A DNA stretch of 12,716 nt from Flavobacteriales bacterium (GTDB taxonomy: Bacteria > Bacteroidota > Bacteroidia > Flavobacteriales > BACL11): positions 1 to 12,716 of the forward strand of contig DUAL01000264.1 in assembly GCA_012960835.1 (NCBI GenBank), in the 5' to 3' direction. Numbering within the stretch: position 1 is the stretch's first letter; each line of letters opens with the position of its first letter. The notes beneath the pieces were generated by a model. That model made no database searches, had not been told where the DNA came from, and was given only the letters and a program-made list of their open reading frames with translations. Made by a program: the position numbers and the translations under genes. Positions 1-9,100 of the stretch are shown here, piece after piece.

Positions 1-2
1 AA

Positions 3-959
3 GTGAGTAGAGTTATGGATTATGATATATCTGCTAATAAATTAAAACCAAGGAGAACAGTTGTTAAAACAATTAAAATTGGTGAAGATTTAGTGTTAAG
101 TTCTGAAGCACAAGAATTTACTTTGCAACCATTTGATCAAGTATTTGTTAGAGAAAATCCTGATTTTGAAGCGGCTAAAAATATTGTATTAAGTGGAGAG
201 GTAAAATATCCAGGAACATATACTTTGCTCTCTAAAGATGAAAAGATTTCATCTGTAATTAAAAGAGCAGGCGGTTTAACTAATTATGCTTACGTGGACG
301 GGGTTACAATGTTTAGAAAGTTTGAGGTTTTTGAAGAAGAAATAGTGGAGTCAAACATTTCAAAAAAACTAAGAGAAGAAATTTTATCTAACCCTGAACT
401 TGCTATTATTTATGCTATTGAATTTGATAAAACAGAGAGTAAGGAACAAAGTATTTTTGGTGATGAAAACAAGCAATATGCTTATGATATGGTTTATTTA
501 GATATGGAAAAAGCATTGGACTCCAAATCTTCCAAACACAATTTGGTGTTGGTGGAAGGCGATAGTATAATCGTTCCTAAAACCATGGATGTGGTGCATA
601 TTTCAGGTGCTTTGATGAATCTGGAAGGTAATTCCATTAGCGCCCCTCATTTCAAAAGAAGAAGAGCAAATTATTATATCAATAATTTTGCGGGAGGATT
701 CACAAAAGAGAATAAGAAAAGTAATACGGTTGTGGTTTATCCAAATGGAATAGCTAAAAAATCTATGAATTTTGGATTATTCTCCATATCTCCAAGAATT
801 AAAAAGGGATCTACCATTATTGTAGCAAATAAAATAGAAAAGCAAAAGAAAGAGAATAAAAACCCTGTGGATTGGAATAAACAAATTGAAAATGCAATGC
901 TAAAATTAACTGCAATTATGACGCTTTGGCTGTTGATTGACAGAGTAAATTCGCAATAA
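3..959 (+). CDS. SLBB-domain polysaccharide export protein, C-terminal part (5' end outside window)
   Basis: This is the C-terminal part of a Wza/OtnA-like outer-membrane polysaccharide export protein. The reading frame is open to the left edge and the first visible codons (GTG at 3) do not look like a real start, so the gene begins upstream. About 318 residues are visible. A first SLBB (soluble ligand-binding beta-grasp) repeat lies at about residues 60-107 (VLSGEVKYPGTYTL, then AGGLTNYAYVDG). A second lies at about 196-250 (VHISGALMNLEGN, then FAGGFTKENKKSNTVVVYPNG). An EGDSIIVP segment at 185-192 is typical of the family. The protein ends in a short hydrophobic helix (about 298-312), as Bacteroidota members of the family often do. 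Members form or line the channel through which capsule or exopolysaccharide leaves the cell. Its stop overlaps the start of the wzz-like gene (TAATG), so the two are probably translationally coupled. Confidence 0.85.
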   Translation: MSRVMDYDISANKLKPRRTVVKTIKIGEDLVLSSEAQEFTLQPFDQVFVRENPDFEAAKNIVLSGEVKYPGTYTLLSKDEKISSVIKRAGGLTNYAYVDGVTMFRKFEVFEEEIVESNISKKLREEILSNPELAIIYAIEFDKTESKEQSIFGDENKQYAYDMVYLDMEKALDSKSSKHNLVLVEGDSIIVPKTMDVVHISGALMNLEGNSISAPHFKRRRANYYINNFAGGFTKENKKSNTVVVYPNGIAKKSMNFGLFSISPRIKKGSTIIVANKIEKQKKENKNPVDWNKQIENAMLKLTAIMTLWLLIDRVNSQ

Positions 960-2005
960 TGGAACACTACAATGATGAAATACAACTCAAAGATATTCTG
1001 ATAAAATTATCAGAGTATAAAGCGTATTTGCTTAAAAAGAAATTTGCTATTATTGGGTTTTGTTTTGCATTTTTCGCTATTGGACTTGCTATAGCATTTA
1101 CTTCTGAGACCAAATATAAAGCAGAGCTTACTTTTGTAGTGGAGGATGAGCAAAGTCTGTCTCCACTGAGGGGAATGTCCGGTATTGCATCTCAGTTTGG
1201 TTTTGATTTAGGGGGAGGTTCTAGCACTACTTTTTCTCAGCAAAACATAATGGAACTCTTAAAATCGAGAGGAGTTGTGGAAGCCACTCTTTTAGAAGAG
1301 GGAACAATTGACGGAAAGAAAGATTTGTTAGTAGAACATTATATTACAATTAAAGAATTCAGAGAAGTTTGGGCAAAATCGGAAGAATTTTCAGGTGTTA
1401 ATTTTAATAAAGCTAGCACCCTAGAGCACGATAGTATAATGGGGGGTATTTGGAAAGAGATAACCGAAAACAATCTAAATATTGAGATAAAGAATGATGA
1501 AGCAAATATTATTAATCTATCTTTCATTTCGGCTAATGAAAAATTTGCTAAGCAATTTACGGAAACCCTTATTGATGAAATGAGTAAAATGTACATCACC
1601 CATCAAACCAAACAGGCTCGAAACACCCTTGATTTTTTACAAGATCGTGCCGATTCTGTTTTTGTAGAATTAGACAAATCGGAAAAAGAATTTGCTAGAG
1701 TAAAAGATATTAATCAGAGAATTATAAAAGCATCCGGAAGATTAAAAGAATTACAACTAATGCGAGAGGTGGAGGTACTAAACACCATGTATCTGGAAAT
1801 AGTAAAGAATTTAGAAATTTCCAAAATAACTTTACTAAACCAAACGCCAATTATTAATATAATTGACAAGCCCATCTTACCTTTAGAAGAAGAAAAACTT
1901 TCCAAAACAATGGCTGGAATTCTTGGTGGATTTTTAGGAGGATTTCTTTCGGTTTGTTTCTTTATTTTCGGGAAGTTATTTAAGGACGCTTTAGCGGAGG
2001 ATTAA
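959..2005 (+). CDS. Wzz-like chain-length determinant / polysaccharide co-polymerase
   Basis: This 348-residue inner-membrane protein has the layout of the Wzz family. A cytoplasmic N-terminus is followed by a first transmembrane helix (about 29-48), a large periplasmic region with a helical, charged segment (about 205-290), a proline-containing stretch (P305, P308) and a second transmembrane helix rich in glycine (about 317-338). Such proteins set the length of O-antigen, capsule or exopolysaccharide chains and work with the outer-membrane SLBB/Wza partner encoded just upstream. There is no Walker motif and no tyrosine-rich tail after the second helix, so the BY-kinase half found fused in some relatives is absent. 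The ATG shares its A with the upstream TAA stop. The 3' end is convergent with murF and the two stop codons overlap. The family assignment is firm; which polysaccharide it serves cannot be told from here. Confidence 0.82.
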   Translation: MEHYNDEIQLKDILIKLSEYKAYLLKKKFAIIGFCFAFFAIGLAIAFTSETKYKAELTFVVEDEQSLSPLRGMSGIASQFGFDLGGGSSTTFSQQNIMELLKSRGVVEATLLEEGTIDGKKDLLVEHYITIKEFREVWAKSEEFSGVNFNKASTLEHDSIMGGIWKEITENNLNIEIKNDEANIINLSFISANEKFAKQFTETLIDEMSKMYITHQTKQARNTLDFLQDRADSVFVELDKSEKEFARVKDINQRIIKASGRLKELQLMREVEVLNTMYLEIVKNLEISKITLLNQTPIINIIDKPILPLEEEKLSKTMAGILGGFLGGFLSVCFFIFGKLFKDALAED

Positions 2006-3258
2006 AGCAAATCCACTAACTTTTCAAGCGCAATACCTCTGGAACCTTTCAGAAGAATAGTTTTATTTTTAATAGAATTACTTTTCAGCACTTTTGAAAA
2101 TTCATCTGTACTATTGTATGCTTGCTTATGAACTTGAGTAAATTCTTTTCCAATAAAAATACATTCTAATTTTAATTCCTCAGCCAAATTAATAATTGCT
2201 TTATGTTCTTTTAAAGAAGTTTCTCCCATTTCTAGCATATCTCCCAAAATACATAATTTGTTCTGGTAATTCTGCTTTGCAAAGGAATATAACATAGCAG
2301 TCATACTTGATGGGTTCGCATTATATGCATCCAAAATGATAGTGTTGTTATTGGTTTCTATAATTTGAGAACGATTATTTGTTGGAGTATAATTTTCAAT
2401 GGCTGTTTTAATATTATTTATGCTAACTCCAAAGTGTTTCCCAAAGCAAATAGCAAGCATAATGTTGTAAAACTGATAATCGCCAATGAGTTTGCTTTTA
2501 ATTTCCTCATCCTGAAATACCACACTAATAAAAGGCGTACTTTCAGATATTGCTCCAGTATAATCCCCACTTTTACCGTAAGTTATTTTGTTAATATTAT
2601 TTGCTAATTCTAGAAGTAATTCGGACTCATTGTTTACAAAAATAGTACCATTATTTTTTTGAATATAATTGTAAAGTTCTGACTTTGCTTTTATAACACC
2701 TTCAAAACTCCTAAAGCCTTCTAAATGAGCTTTTCCAATATTGGTAATAACTCCAAAATTCGGTTTTGTTATATTACATAAAAAAGAAATTTCTTCAATG
2801 TGATTAGCTCCCATTTCAATAATGGCAATTTCATGTTTTTGATTTATCCCTAGAATACTTAGCGGAACACCAATATGATTGTTTAAATTTCCTTTTGAGG
2901 CATAACAATTTTTCTCAGAAGATAAAACGGCATTTATTAGTTCTTTTGAAGTAGTCTTCCCATTTGTCCCAGTTATTCCAATAATAGGAATTGCAAGCTG
3001 TTCTATATGGTGTTGTGCTAGTTCTTGTAATGTTTTTAAGACATTTGCAACTAAAATGATTTTATCATTTTTACAAAATTTTTCCTCATCAACAATAGCA
3101 TAAACACAACCCTTTTCTATTGCTGATTGAGCATAGTTATTCCCATTAAAATTCTCTCCTTTTAAAGCAAAGAAGATACTTTTGTCTACAATTTTTCTTG
3201 TATCTGTACAAATTAAAGGATGCGCTATAAAAAGTTTGTATAATTCTTGAATTGTCAT
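2002..3258 (-). CDS. murF: UDP-N-acetylmuramoyl-tripeptide--D-alanyl-D-alanine ligase
   Basis: MurF is the cytoplasmic ligase that adds D-Ala-D-Ala to UDP-MurNAc-tripeptide using ATP, the last step in making the soluble peptidoglycan precursor. The protein is 418 residues, a normal length for Bacteroidota MurF. It shows the Mur ligase signatures in order: an N-terminal substrate domain (about 1-85), the ATP-binding loop GITGTNGKTT (94-103, K101), EMGA (148-151), NIGKAHLEGF (173-182), a lysine in the usual carbamylation region (K192), DAYNANPSSM (310-319), LGDMLEMG (338-345) and KGSRG (404-408) in the C-terminal domain. The NPSSM box and lack of a long N-terminal extension favour MurF over MurC, MurD or MurE. 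It follows gldJ on the same strand but an intrinsic terminator lies between them, so it probably has its own promoter. A weak -7 candidate, TATCTTTA, lies at 3269-3276. Its stop overlaps that of the convergent wzz-like gene. Confidence 0.95.
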   Translation of the reverse strand: MTIQELYKLFIAHPLICTDTRKIVDKSIFFALKGENFNGNNYAQSAIEKGCVYAIVDEEKFCKNDKIILVANVLKTLQELAQHHIEQLAIPIIGITGTNGKTTSKELINAVLSSEKNCYASKGNLNNHIGVPLSILGINQKHEIAIIEMGANHIEEISFLCNITKPNFGVITNIGKAHLEGFRSFEGVIKAKSELYNYIQKNNGTIFVNNESELLLELANNINKITYGKSGDYTGAISESTPFISVVFQDEEIKSKLIGDYQFYNIMLAICFGKHFGVSINNIKTAIENYTPTNNRSQIIETNNNTIILDAYNANPSSMTAMLYSFAKQNYQNKLCILGDMLEMGETSLKEHKAIINLAEELKLECIFIGKEFTQVHKQAYNSTDEFSKVLKSNSIKNKTILLKGSRGIALEKLVDLL

Positions 3259-3275
3259 TTTAAAAATGTAAAGAT

Positions 3276-3303
3276 AAAAAAAAGTCGAGCATACTCGACT
3301 TTT
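3276..3303 (-). terminator. Rho-independent terminator after gldJ
   Basis: A perfect 10-bp inverted repeat lies at 3280-3289 and 3294-3303 (AAAAGTCGAG / CTCGACTTTT) with a 4-base loop (3290-3293). Read on the minus strand the stem runs into eight consecutive T (3283 down to 3276), the standard form of an intrinsic terminator. It begins about 25 bases after the gldJ stop and its T-run ends 17 bases before the murF start. It should end the porP-gldJ transcript and separate it from murF. The stem also has four T on the plus strand, but no plus-strand gene needs ending here. Confidence 0.9.
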
Positions 3304-3328
3304 CTAATATCTCAAAACTAAAATCTAA

Positions 3329-4963
3329 TTACCTTCTGTTACTCTCCATTTTCTTTTGGCTATAATCAGTGCCTCTTCTTTGATTTTCTTTTAAATTACT
3401 GCTTGGCGCACCCATTCTATCCATAGCACACCTAAAACCAATAGCATCAGTAGATTGGTCTTGGTCTAAGAATCTTCTAGTGCCAGGAACTAACCAATAA
3501 GCCCTGTCTTTCCATGAACCACCTTTATAAACTCTTGTTCTGTCAGAAATCAAAGAGGTATTCCCATAGTCGTACATCTCACTACTATTACCAGTTCGGT
3601 TATCTTTATATTTTTTAGCCTCCGTATTCCATTTATCAATTCTCACACTTGCTGTATCTCCCTCAGATTTCTCCTTTAAGAAATTATTCCAATCAATACC
3701 CATTTGAGACTCTATATCTCCATCATTATAATTGATATTATCTGATTTTTTATAATTTCTTCTGTACACATTATCTTCTACATTTACATCAACCATAGTG
3801 ATTCTTCCTAAACTATCTTTTTCTTCAATAAATCCATCCTCATCTCTTTTTTGGGTTTTGAAAACACTTCCTCTAAATGGCCTGTGGTCAGTAGTTGTAG
3901 TTTGCTCAATTACTGGGCGATACACATCCATTACCCACTCAGACACATTACCAGCCATACAAAATAAGCCATAATCATTTGGCCAAAAAGAACGAACAGG
4001 ACCAGTGATATCTGCATTATCGTTCAGACTTCCGGCAACTCCCATATTATCTCCTCTACTTTTTTTGAAATTTGCCATTATTTCTCCTTGATTTTTCTTG
4101 TCTCCATTCCTAACTGATGAACCATTCCAAGGATATAACTTTCTCTCATCTGTGTTTTCCATTTGCGTATTTCCAACATATCCAAGAGCAGCAAATTCCC
4201 ATTCAGCTTCTGTTGGAAGCCGATATCTAGGAAGTAAAATTCCATCCTCCATTCTTACCAATCTTGTTTCTTCCCCAAGTGACGGGTTAAGGTTTTTCAA
4301 GTTTCTTTTTACTATTCCTTCATACTGTCCTGCCAAATAAGCATCTGTGTTAAAAGAATTCTCATCAATTTGCTCGTTATCTTCTTTCAAAATTCCTTCA
4401 TCAATAAGTATTCTTTCGTTTACTCTGTCTGTTCTCCAAACACAAAAATCGTTTGCTTGTGACCAACTCACACCCACTACTGGATAATTTTTGTAGGCAG
4501 GATGTCTTAAATAAGATTCTACATAAGGTTCGTTATAGCCCAATTTATCTCTCCATACCAAAGTATCAGGCAATGCTTTTTTGTACACTTCTGGGTAGCT
4601 TTGTCCATAGACTCTATTAATCCAATACAGGTATTCTAAATAGTCTACATTTCTTACTTCTGTTTCATCCAAGTAAAAGGAAGATACAGTTACTGTTTTA
4701 GGAACATTATTCCAATCGGAAAAAACATCTTGCTGGGTTCTTCCCATTGTAAATGATCCGCCTTCCACAAACATAAGTCCAGGGCCAGTAGCTTGTTCCT
4801 TATATTTTGAATTGGTTTCAAAACCACCATTTTTGGAGTTGTTGTAATCCCAGCCAGTGGTGGACGAATTTTTTGAGTTTGAAGATTTGTTGCTAGTACT
4901 AGAGCATGATCCTAGAATAAACAGACAACTTACTGCTAATATTATATTGCTTGATTTCATCAT
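3329..4963 (-). CDS. gldJ: Gliding motility / T9SS lipoprotein GldJ
   Basis: GldJ is an outer-membrane-anchored lipoprotein needed for gliding and for type IX secretion in Flavobacterium; it is a paralogue of the ring component GldK/PorK. The 544-residue product begins with a lipoprotein signal peptide with lipobox LGSC (17-20, lipidated C20), followed by a serine/asparagine-rich linker (about 21-58). The rest is a formylglycine-generating-enzyme-like (FGE-sulfatase/SUMF1) domain: GLMFVEGGSFTMG (62-74), YPVVGVSWSQANDFCVWR (160-177), YRLPTEAEWEFAALG (247-261), MAGNVSEWVMD (336-346), YKGGSWKD (479-486), and a closing IGFRCAMDRMG (508-518). The loop rich in charged residues at about 370-460 and the basic tail (519-544) fit GldJ better than an enzyme. 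Two ATG codons are adjacent at the start; the first is used here. It lies 31 bp after porP on the same strand with no terminator between, so the two are probably cotranscribed. Confidence 0.92.
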   Translation of the reverse strand: MMKSSNIILAVSCLFILGSCSSTSNKSSNSKNSSTTGWDYNNSKNGGFETNSKYKEQATGPGLMFVEGGSFTMGRTQQDVFSDWNNVPKTVTVSSFYLDETEVRNVDYLEYLYWINRVYGQSYPEVYKKALPDTLVWRDKLGYNEPYVESYLRHPAYKNYPVVGVSWSQANDFCVWRTDRVNERILIDEGILKEDNEQIDENSFNTDAYLAGQYEGIVKRNLKNLNPSLGEETRLVRMEDGILLPRYRLPTEAEWEFAALGYVGNTQMENTDERKLYPWNGSSVRNGDKKNQGEIMANFKKSRGDNMGVAGSLNDNADITGPVRSFWPNDYGLFCMAGNVSEWVMDVYRPVIEQTTTTDHRPFRGSVFKTQKRDEDGFIEEKDSLGRITMVDVNVEDNVYRRNYKKSDNINYNDGDIESQMGIDWNNFLKEKSEGDTASVRIDKWNTEAKKYKDNRTGNSSEMYDYGNTSLISDRTRVYKGGSWKDRAYWLVPGTRRFLDQDQSTDAIGFRCAMDRMGAPSSNLKENQRRGTDYSQKKMESNRR

Positions 4964-4994
4964 TGTATTTGTTTTTTTAAGATGATATTAATAA

Positions 4995-5978
4995 CTAAAA
5001 GGATGGGCAACTTATTGTGTTAAAGGATTTACTTCTATTCCTACAAGGCATAAATAAAGTAAATGATAACTCATGTGCACCCAATGTATTACTATTTTTT
5101 AAATTGCTTAAAGTGATGTCATAACTGTAACCAAATTTGAAAGCATCTTGAATAAGCCCAACCATCAGAATGAAAGAATCTACATTCTTTACACTATGCC
5201 TTGCCCAAAGTCCACCAACAATAGGACCTTTGTTTACATAAACGCCATAATTAAATTGCTGGAATTCTTTTTGTTTTTGGTATAGGAAATTAGGAGAAAT
5301 AGTGGTTACTGAATTACGGTATCTGCTAAGAGGAATGTTTCCTCCCATATGTATAGTATACTTTCTTGGTAATTGACTTTCGCTAATAAATCCTTGGTTG
5401 GGTTGGGTAAGATGATGAGCCGCAAAACCAACATACCAATACTCACCATAACCTAAAATACCTGCATTAATATCAAAAAACCCCACTCCTGTCGCATTAT
5501 TATCTATATCTTCTTGTGTCGGATAAATAAAACCATACTTTGGATCTATTTGATCTCCAAAAGTTAATTTTGACCAATCTAAAGAGATAGTTCTAATAGC
5601 AGGTTCAAGACTAAAATTTATATTAAATTTACGATTAACTTGTAAGTGGTATGCATAAGCAACAGAGAAAGTGTTTAGAGCCAAGCTTCCAGAACCACTT
5701 CTGTCATTCAGAAATCGACCGCTTAATCCACTTTGACCTATTCTTGTGTCGTAAGATGCCGTTGATGTTACAAAAGTTCTACCAATTCCGGGCCATTGGT
5801 CTCTGTAATTCAAACTCACCCTATTACATCCATTACTAATTGCTCCAGCAAAAGCAGGATTCAAATAAACAGGGTTTGCATAAAACTGACTAAATGCAGG
5901 ATCTTGTGCATTTGCAGTAGTTGATAATACCAACAAAAAGCTGAATACTGCTAATATTTTCATAATTTGTTTTATCAT
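4995..5978 (-). CDS. porP: PorP/SprF family type IX secretion membrane protein
   Basis: This is a 327-residue outer-membrane beta-barrel of the PorP/SprF family. The signal peptide ends at about residue 24 (ANA then Q25), followed by the family hallmark DPAFSQFYANPVYLNPAFAG (26-45) and NRVSLNYRDQWPG. Alternating hydrophobic/aromatic strands run to the end, which carries a Cys-containing tail (CRNRSKSF, then CPSF). PorP is a core T9SS protein linked to the PorK-PorN ring; SprF-type paralogues serve secretion of particular adhesins. No large adhesin gene with a type-B sorting domain is next to it, which favours the general PorP role, but the sequence alone cannot settle this. Two starts are possible: M1, preceded by a purine-rich AAAGGAAA, or M6 (5963), which gives a shorter signal peptide. 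M1 is kept because of the purine-rich tract. It is divergent from porU and is followed by gldJ. Confidence 0.88.
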   Translation of the reverse strand: MIKQIMKILAVFSFLLVLSTTANAQDPAFSQFYANPVYLNPAFAGAISNGCNRVSLNYRDQWPGIGRTFVTSTASYDTRIGQSGLSGRFLNDRSGSGSLALNTFSVAYAYHLQVNRKFNINFSLEPAIRTISLDWSKLTFGDQIDPKYGFIYPTQEDIDNNATGVGFFDINAGILGYGEYWYVGFAAHHLTQPNQGFISESQLPRKYTIHMGGNIPLSRYRNSVTTISPNFLYQKQKEFQQFNYGVYVNKGPIVGGLWARHSVKNVDSFILMVGLIQDAFKFGYSYDITLSNLKNSNTLGAHELSFTLFMPCRNRSKSFNTISCPSF

Positions 5979-6019
5979 TTTCCTTTGTTTTTATTCAATC
6001 GTTCCAAATTTCAATTTTA

Positions 6020-6027
6020 CAAAGATA
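6020..6027 (-). promoter_or_regulatory. Candidate -7 promoter element for porP-gldJ
   Basis: Read on the minus strand the sequence is TATCTTTG, a full match to the Bacteroidota -7 consensus TAnnTTTG. It lies 41 bases upstream of the porP ATG and would give a leader of roughly 35 bases. No convincing TTG -33 box is seen at the expected spacing, so the call rests on one element. Confidence 0.5.
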
Positions 6028-6143
6028 TAAATTTTATTTGTTATCGTATTTAAACCAAAAAAAATTGATGTAATAAATAAGAACAAATACTCGTTAATAA
6101 GTTAGTTATTTTAAAAAAATTACAAATAGATTTTATTTAATAC

Positions 6144-6151
6144 TAACTTTG
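6144..6151 (+). promoter_or_regulatory. Candidate -7 promoter element for porU
   Basis: TAACTTTG matches the Bacteroidota -7 consensus TAnnTTTG exactly. A TTA at 6120-6122, 21 bases upstream, may be a degenerate -33 TTG box. Only five bases separate the element from the porU ATG, so transcription would begin at or next to the start codon, giving a leaderless or nearly leaderless mRNA. Confidence 0.5.
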
Positions 6152-6156
6152 CAAGC

Positions 6157-9100
6157 ATGAAAAAACTTCTTTTTTGTACACTTCTTTTTAGTTTTTCTAT
6201 ATCTAGTAAGTCAGAAGAAAATACCAATTCTGTATTAGCCAGTGGCAATTGGTATAAAATTGCTGTACAGCAAGATGGAGTTTACAAAATCACCCACACC
6301 AATTTGTCTGATTTGGGTATAAATACAAGCAATTTATCTTGTGATAAAATTCGTATTTTTGGTAATGGAGGAGGAATGTTACCCAAATTAAACAGTGATT
6401 TTAGGCATGATGGCTTGCAAGAAAATACAATTTCAGTAGTAGATAACAACAATAACGGTATTTTTGAAAGTGGAGATTACATTCTTTTTTATGGACAATC
6501 TCCTGACAGATGGAACTATAATGAAACCGATAGCAGGTATCATCATCAGAAGAATCTATTTAGCCGAAAAACATATTATTTTATTACTACCGATTTAGCA
6601 GGTGGAGGAAAAAGAATTGCAAGCACAAATACCCAAAACTTTGATGTAAGTGTAACTGAATTTGATGATTATGCTTTTCATGAACAGGATTTGGAGAATT
6701 TTATAAAATCGGGAGCTCAGTGGTATGGTGAAAAGTTTGATTTAACGAATTTGTATAATTTCAGTTTTAGCTTTCCTAATTTGGTACAATCCACTCCTAT
6801 TTATATAAAAACGACAGTTGCGGCTCGTTCTTTTACCTCCTCTTCATTTTCAGTAAAGGCAAATTCAACTAATATTCAAAGTATTTCAGTAGCAAAAGTA
6901 AACCCTTATTATACAGAAGATTATGCTAAACTTTCTTCTAATTTTACCACTTTTAATTCTAGTTCTTCTAATATTAACCTTGCAGTATCTTACAATCCTT
7001 CCCAAAACACATCAGTGGGTTGGCTAAACTATATAGAGCTAAATGCTCGGAGGCAACTGAAAATGAGTGGGAACCAAATACTTTTTAGAGATATGCAATC
7101 AATTGAGGATAGTATAAATGCAAAGTTTATTATTTCTAATGCTACTTCAAATATTACAGTTTGGGATGTAACAAATCCTATTAATGTAAAAGAGAGAGTT
7201 TCTTCTTTTTCTTCCAATCAAATGAGTTTTATTGCCTCTGCTGATTCCTTAAAAGAATATGTAGCGTTTAATGGAAACTCTTATTATTCTCCTGAGTTAA
7301 TTGGTAAAATCAACAACCAAAATTTGCATGGAAGTGAGGTTGATGTGGAATATGTAATTGTATCGCATCCGAATTTTCTTTCAGCTGCAAATGATTTAGC
7401 TCTATACCATGAGCAAAAGGATGGGATAAAAACAATAGTAGTTACTCCCCAGCAAATTTACAATGAGTTTTCATCTGGGAGTCAAGATATTACTGCCATT
7501 CGTGATTTGATGCGAATGTTTTATAAAAAACCTAATAGCAAAGTTAAATATCTTTTATTATTTGGAGATGCTTCTTACGATCCACTAAGTAGAATTTTGA
7601 GTAATACTAATTTTGTTCCTTCTTTTCAGTCCAACAATTCCGTCTCCCCAACGCAAAGTTATGTAACGGATGATTATTTCGGACTTTTGGATAATTCGGA
7701 AGGGAATTTTGCTAACGATTTAGTGGATATTGGTATTGGAAGATTTCCTGTGCAAACCCTAACAGAGGCCAATGATATGGTAGACAAAGTCAAAAATTAT
7801 AATGGGAAAATGGCGATTGGCGATTGGCGAAATAAAGTGACTTTTATTGCGGATGATGGAGATGCAGATGATGGAAATACCCACATGTGGCAGGCCGATA
7901 GTTTGGCGAATATTATTGATGATAATTATAAAAATATCAACATTAAAAAGATTTATTTGGATGCTTTCACGCAAGAAGCTACCCCTGGCGGACCAAGATC
8001 GCCTGATGCACAAAAAGCAATTACCGAAAGTGTGGAAAAAGGAACTTTATTGATTAATTATTCCGGTCATGGAGGGGAATTGGGTTGGACAAAAGAGAGA
8101 ATTTTAGAAGTTGGACAAATTAACAAATGGGAAAACAAAAATAATTTACCTTTATTTGTTACAGCAACTTGTGAGTTTTCTCGTTTTGATGACCCAGCAA
8201 GAACTTCCGCAGGAGAATATGCTTTTCTCAACAAAAATGGAGGTGCTATTGCACTTCTTTCCACCACACGCTTGGTGTATGCAAGTCCGAATTATCAACT
8301 AAATAAACAATTTGTAAAAGTACTTTTTGAAAAAGAAAATGGAGAATTACCAAGATTAGGTGATTTGTTCCGGCAAACAAAAGTAGCAAGTGGAACAGCC
8401 CTTAATAATCGCAACTTTACCCTTTTGGGTGATCCTGCACTTTGCTTGGCTTATCCTGATTTGAATGTAAGTACAACAGCAATTTCCGATACAATTTCTG
8501 CTTTGGGGGAAGTAACAATTTCAGGGCAAATAGAAAATGAAAATGGGACCTTAGCTGCCAATTTTTATGGTTTTGTTTTCCCAACGGTTTATGATAAACA
8601 GGAGATACTAAAAACTTTGGGGCAAGAGTCGAGTACACCAATGCCTTACAGAAGTCAGAACAACATACTATATAAAGGAAAAGCATCAGTGACAAATGGA
8701 ATTTTTAGTTTCTCTTTTGTTGTTCCAAAGGATATTGCCTATAATTTTGGAAGCGGAAGAATTTCTTATTATGCCGTTTCGAATGATAGTTTAATAGATG
8801 CAAATGGCTATGATGAGAGTTTTACCATTGGAGGAACTTCTACCAATATTACAGCTGATTTTGACGGACCTGAAATTGAACTTTTTATCAACAACGAGCA
8901 ATTTATTTCTGGTGGAATGACAAATGAAGACCCTTTGCTTTTTGCACTACTAAATGATTTTAGTGGCATAAATACAGTCGGCAATGGAATAGGGCACGAT
9001 ATTGTAGCGGTTTTGGATGACGAGACTAATCAATCTATTTCTTTAAACGATTATTATTCTGCCGATACCGATAGTTATAAAAGCGGAAGAGTTTCCTATC

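Noticed and set aside
737..985. An 82-codon hydrophobic open frame on the minus strand at the SLBB/wzz junction.
   Set aside because: It is antisense to the conserved C-terminal part of the SLBB protein; the hydrophobic composition comes from reading AT-rich DNA in reverse.
3280..3303. The 10-bp inverted repeat considered as an operator or a mobile-element end.
   Set aside because: The adjoining T-run, short loop and position just after gldJ fit an intrinsic terminator; there is no transposase or target duplication.
3329..4963. gldJ considered as a true formylglycine-generating enzyme or sulfatase modifier.
   Set aside because: The lipoprotein signal, long charged insert and T9SS neighbours all point to GldJ, which uses this fold structurally.
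5979..6156. The longest gap (178 bp), examined for a small RNA, riboswitch or extra gene.
   Set aside because: It is very AT-rich with no stable hairpin or plausible short gene. It holds the two divergent promoter candidates and nothing else that I can support.
7847..8053. A plus-strand frame in another phase within porU, rich in Met and Ile.
   Set aside because: It overlaps the catalytic C25 domain, resembles no family and is a phase shadow.
8417..8695. A 92-codon open frame on the minus strand inside porU.
   Set aside because: It lies wholly within a conserved coding gene on the other strand, has no recognisable protein family, and its composition is what the antisense of porU would give.
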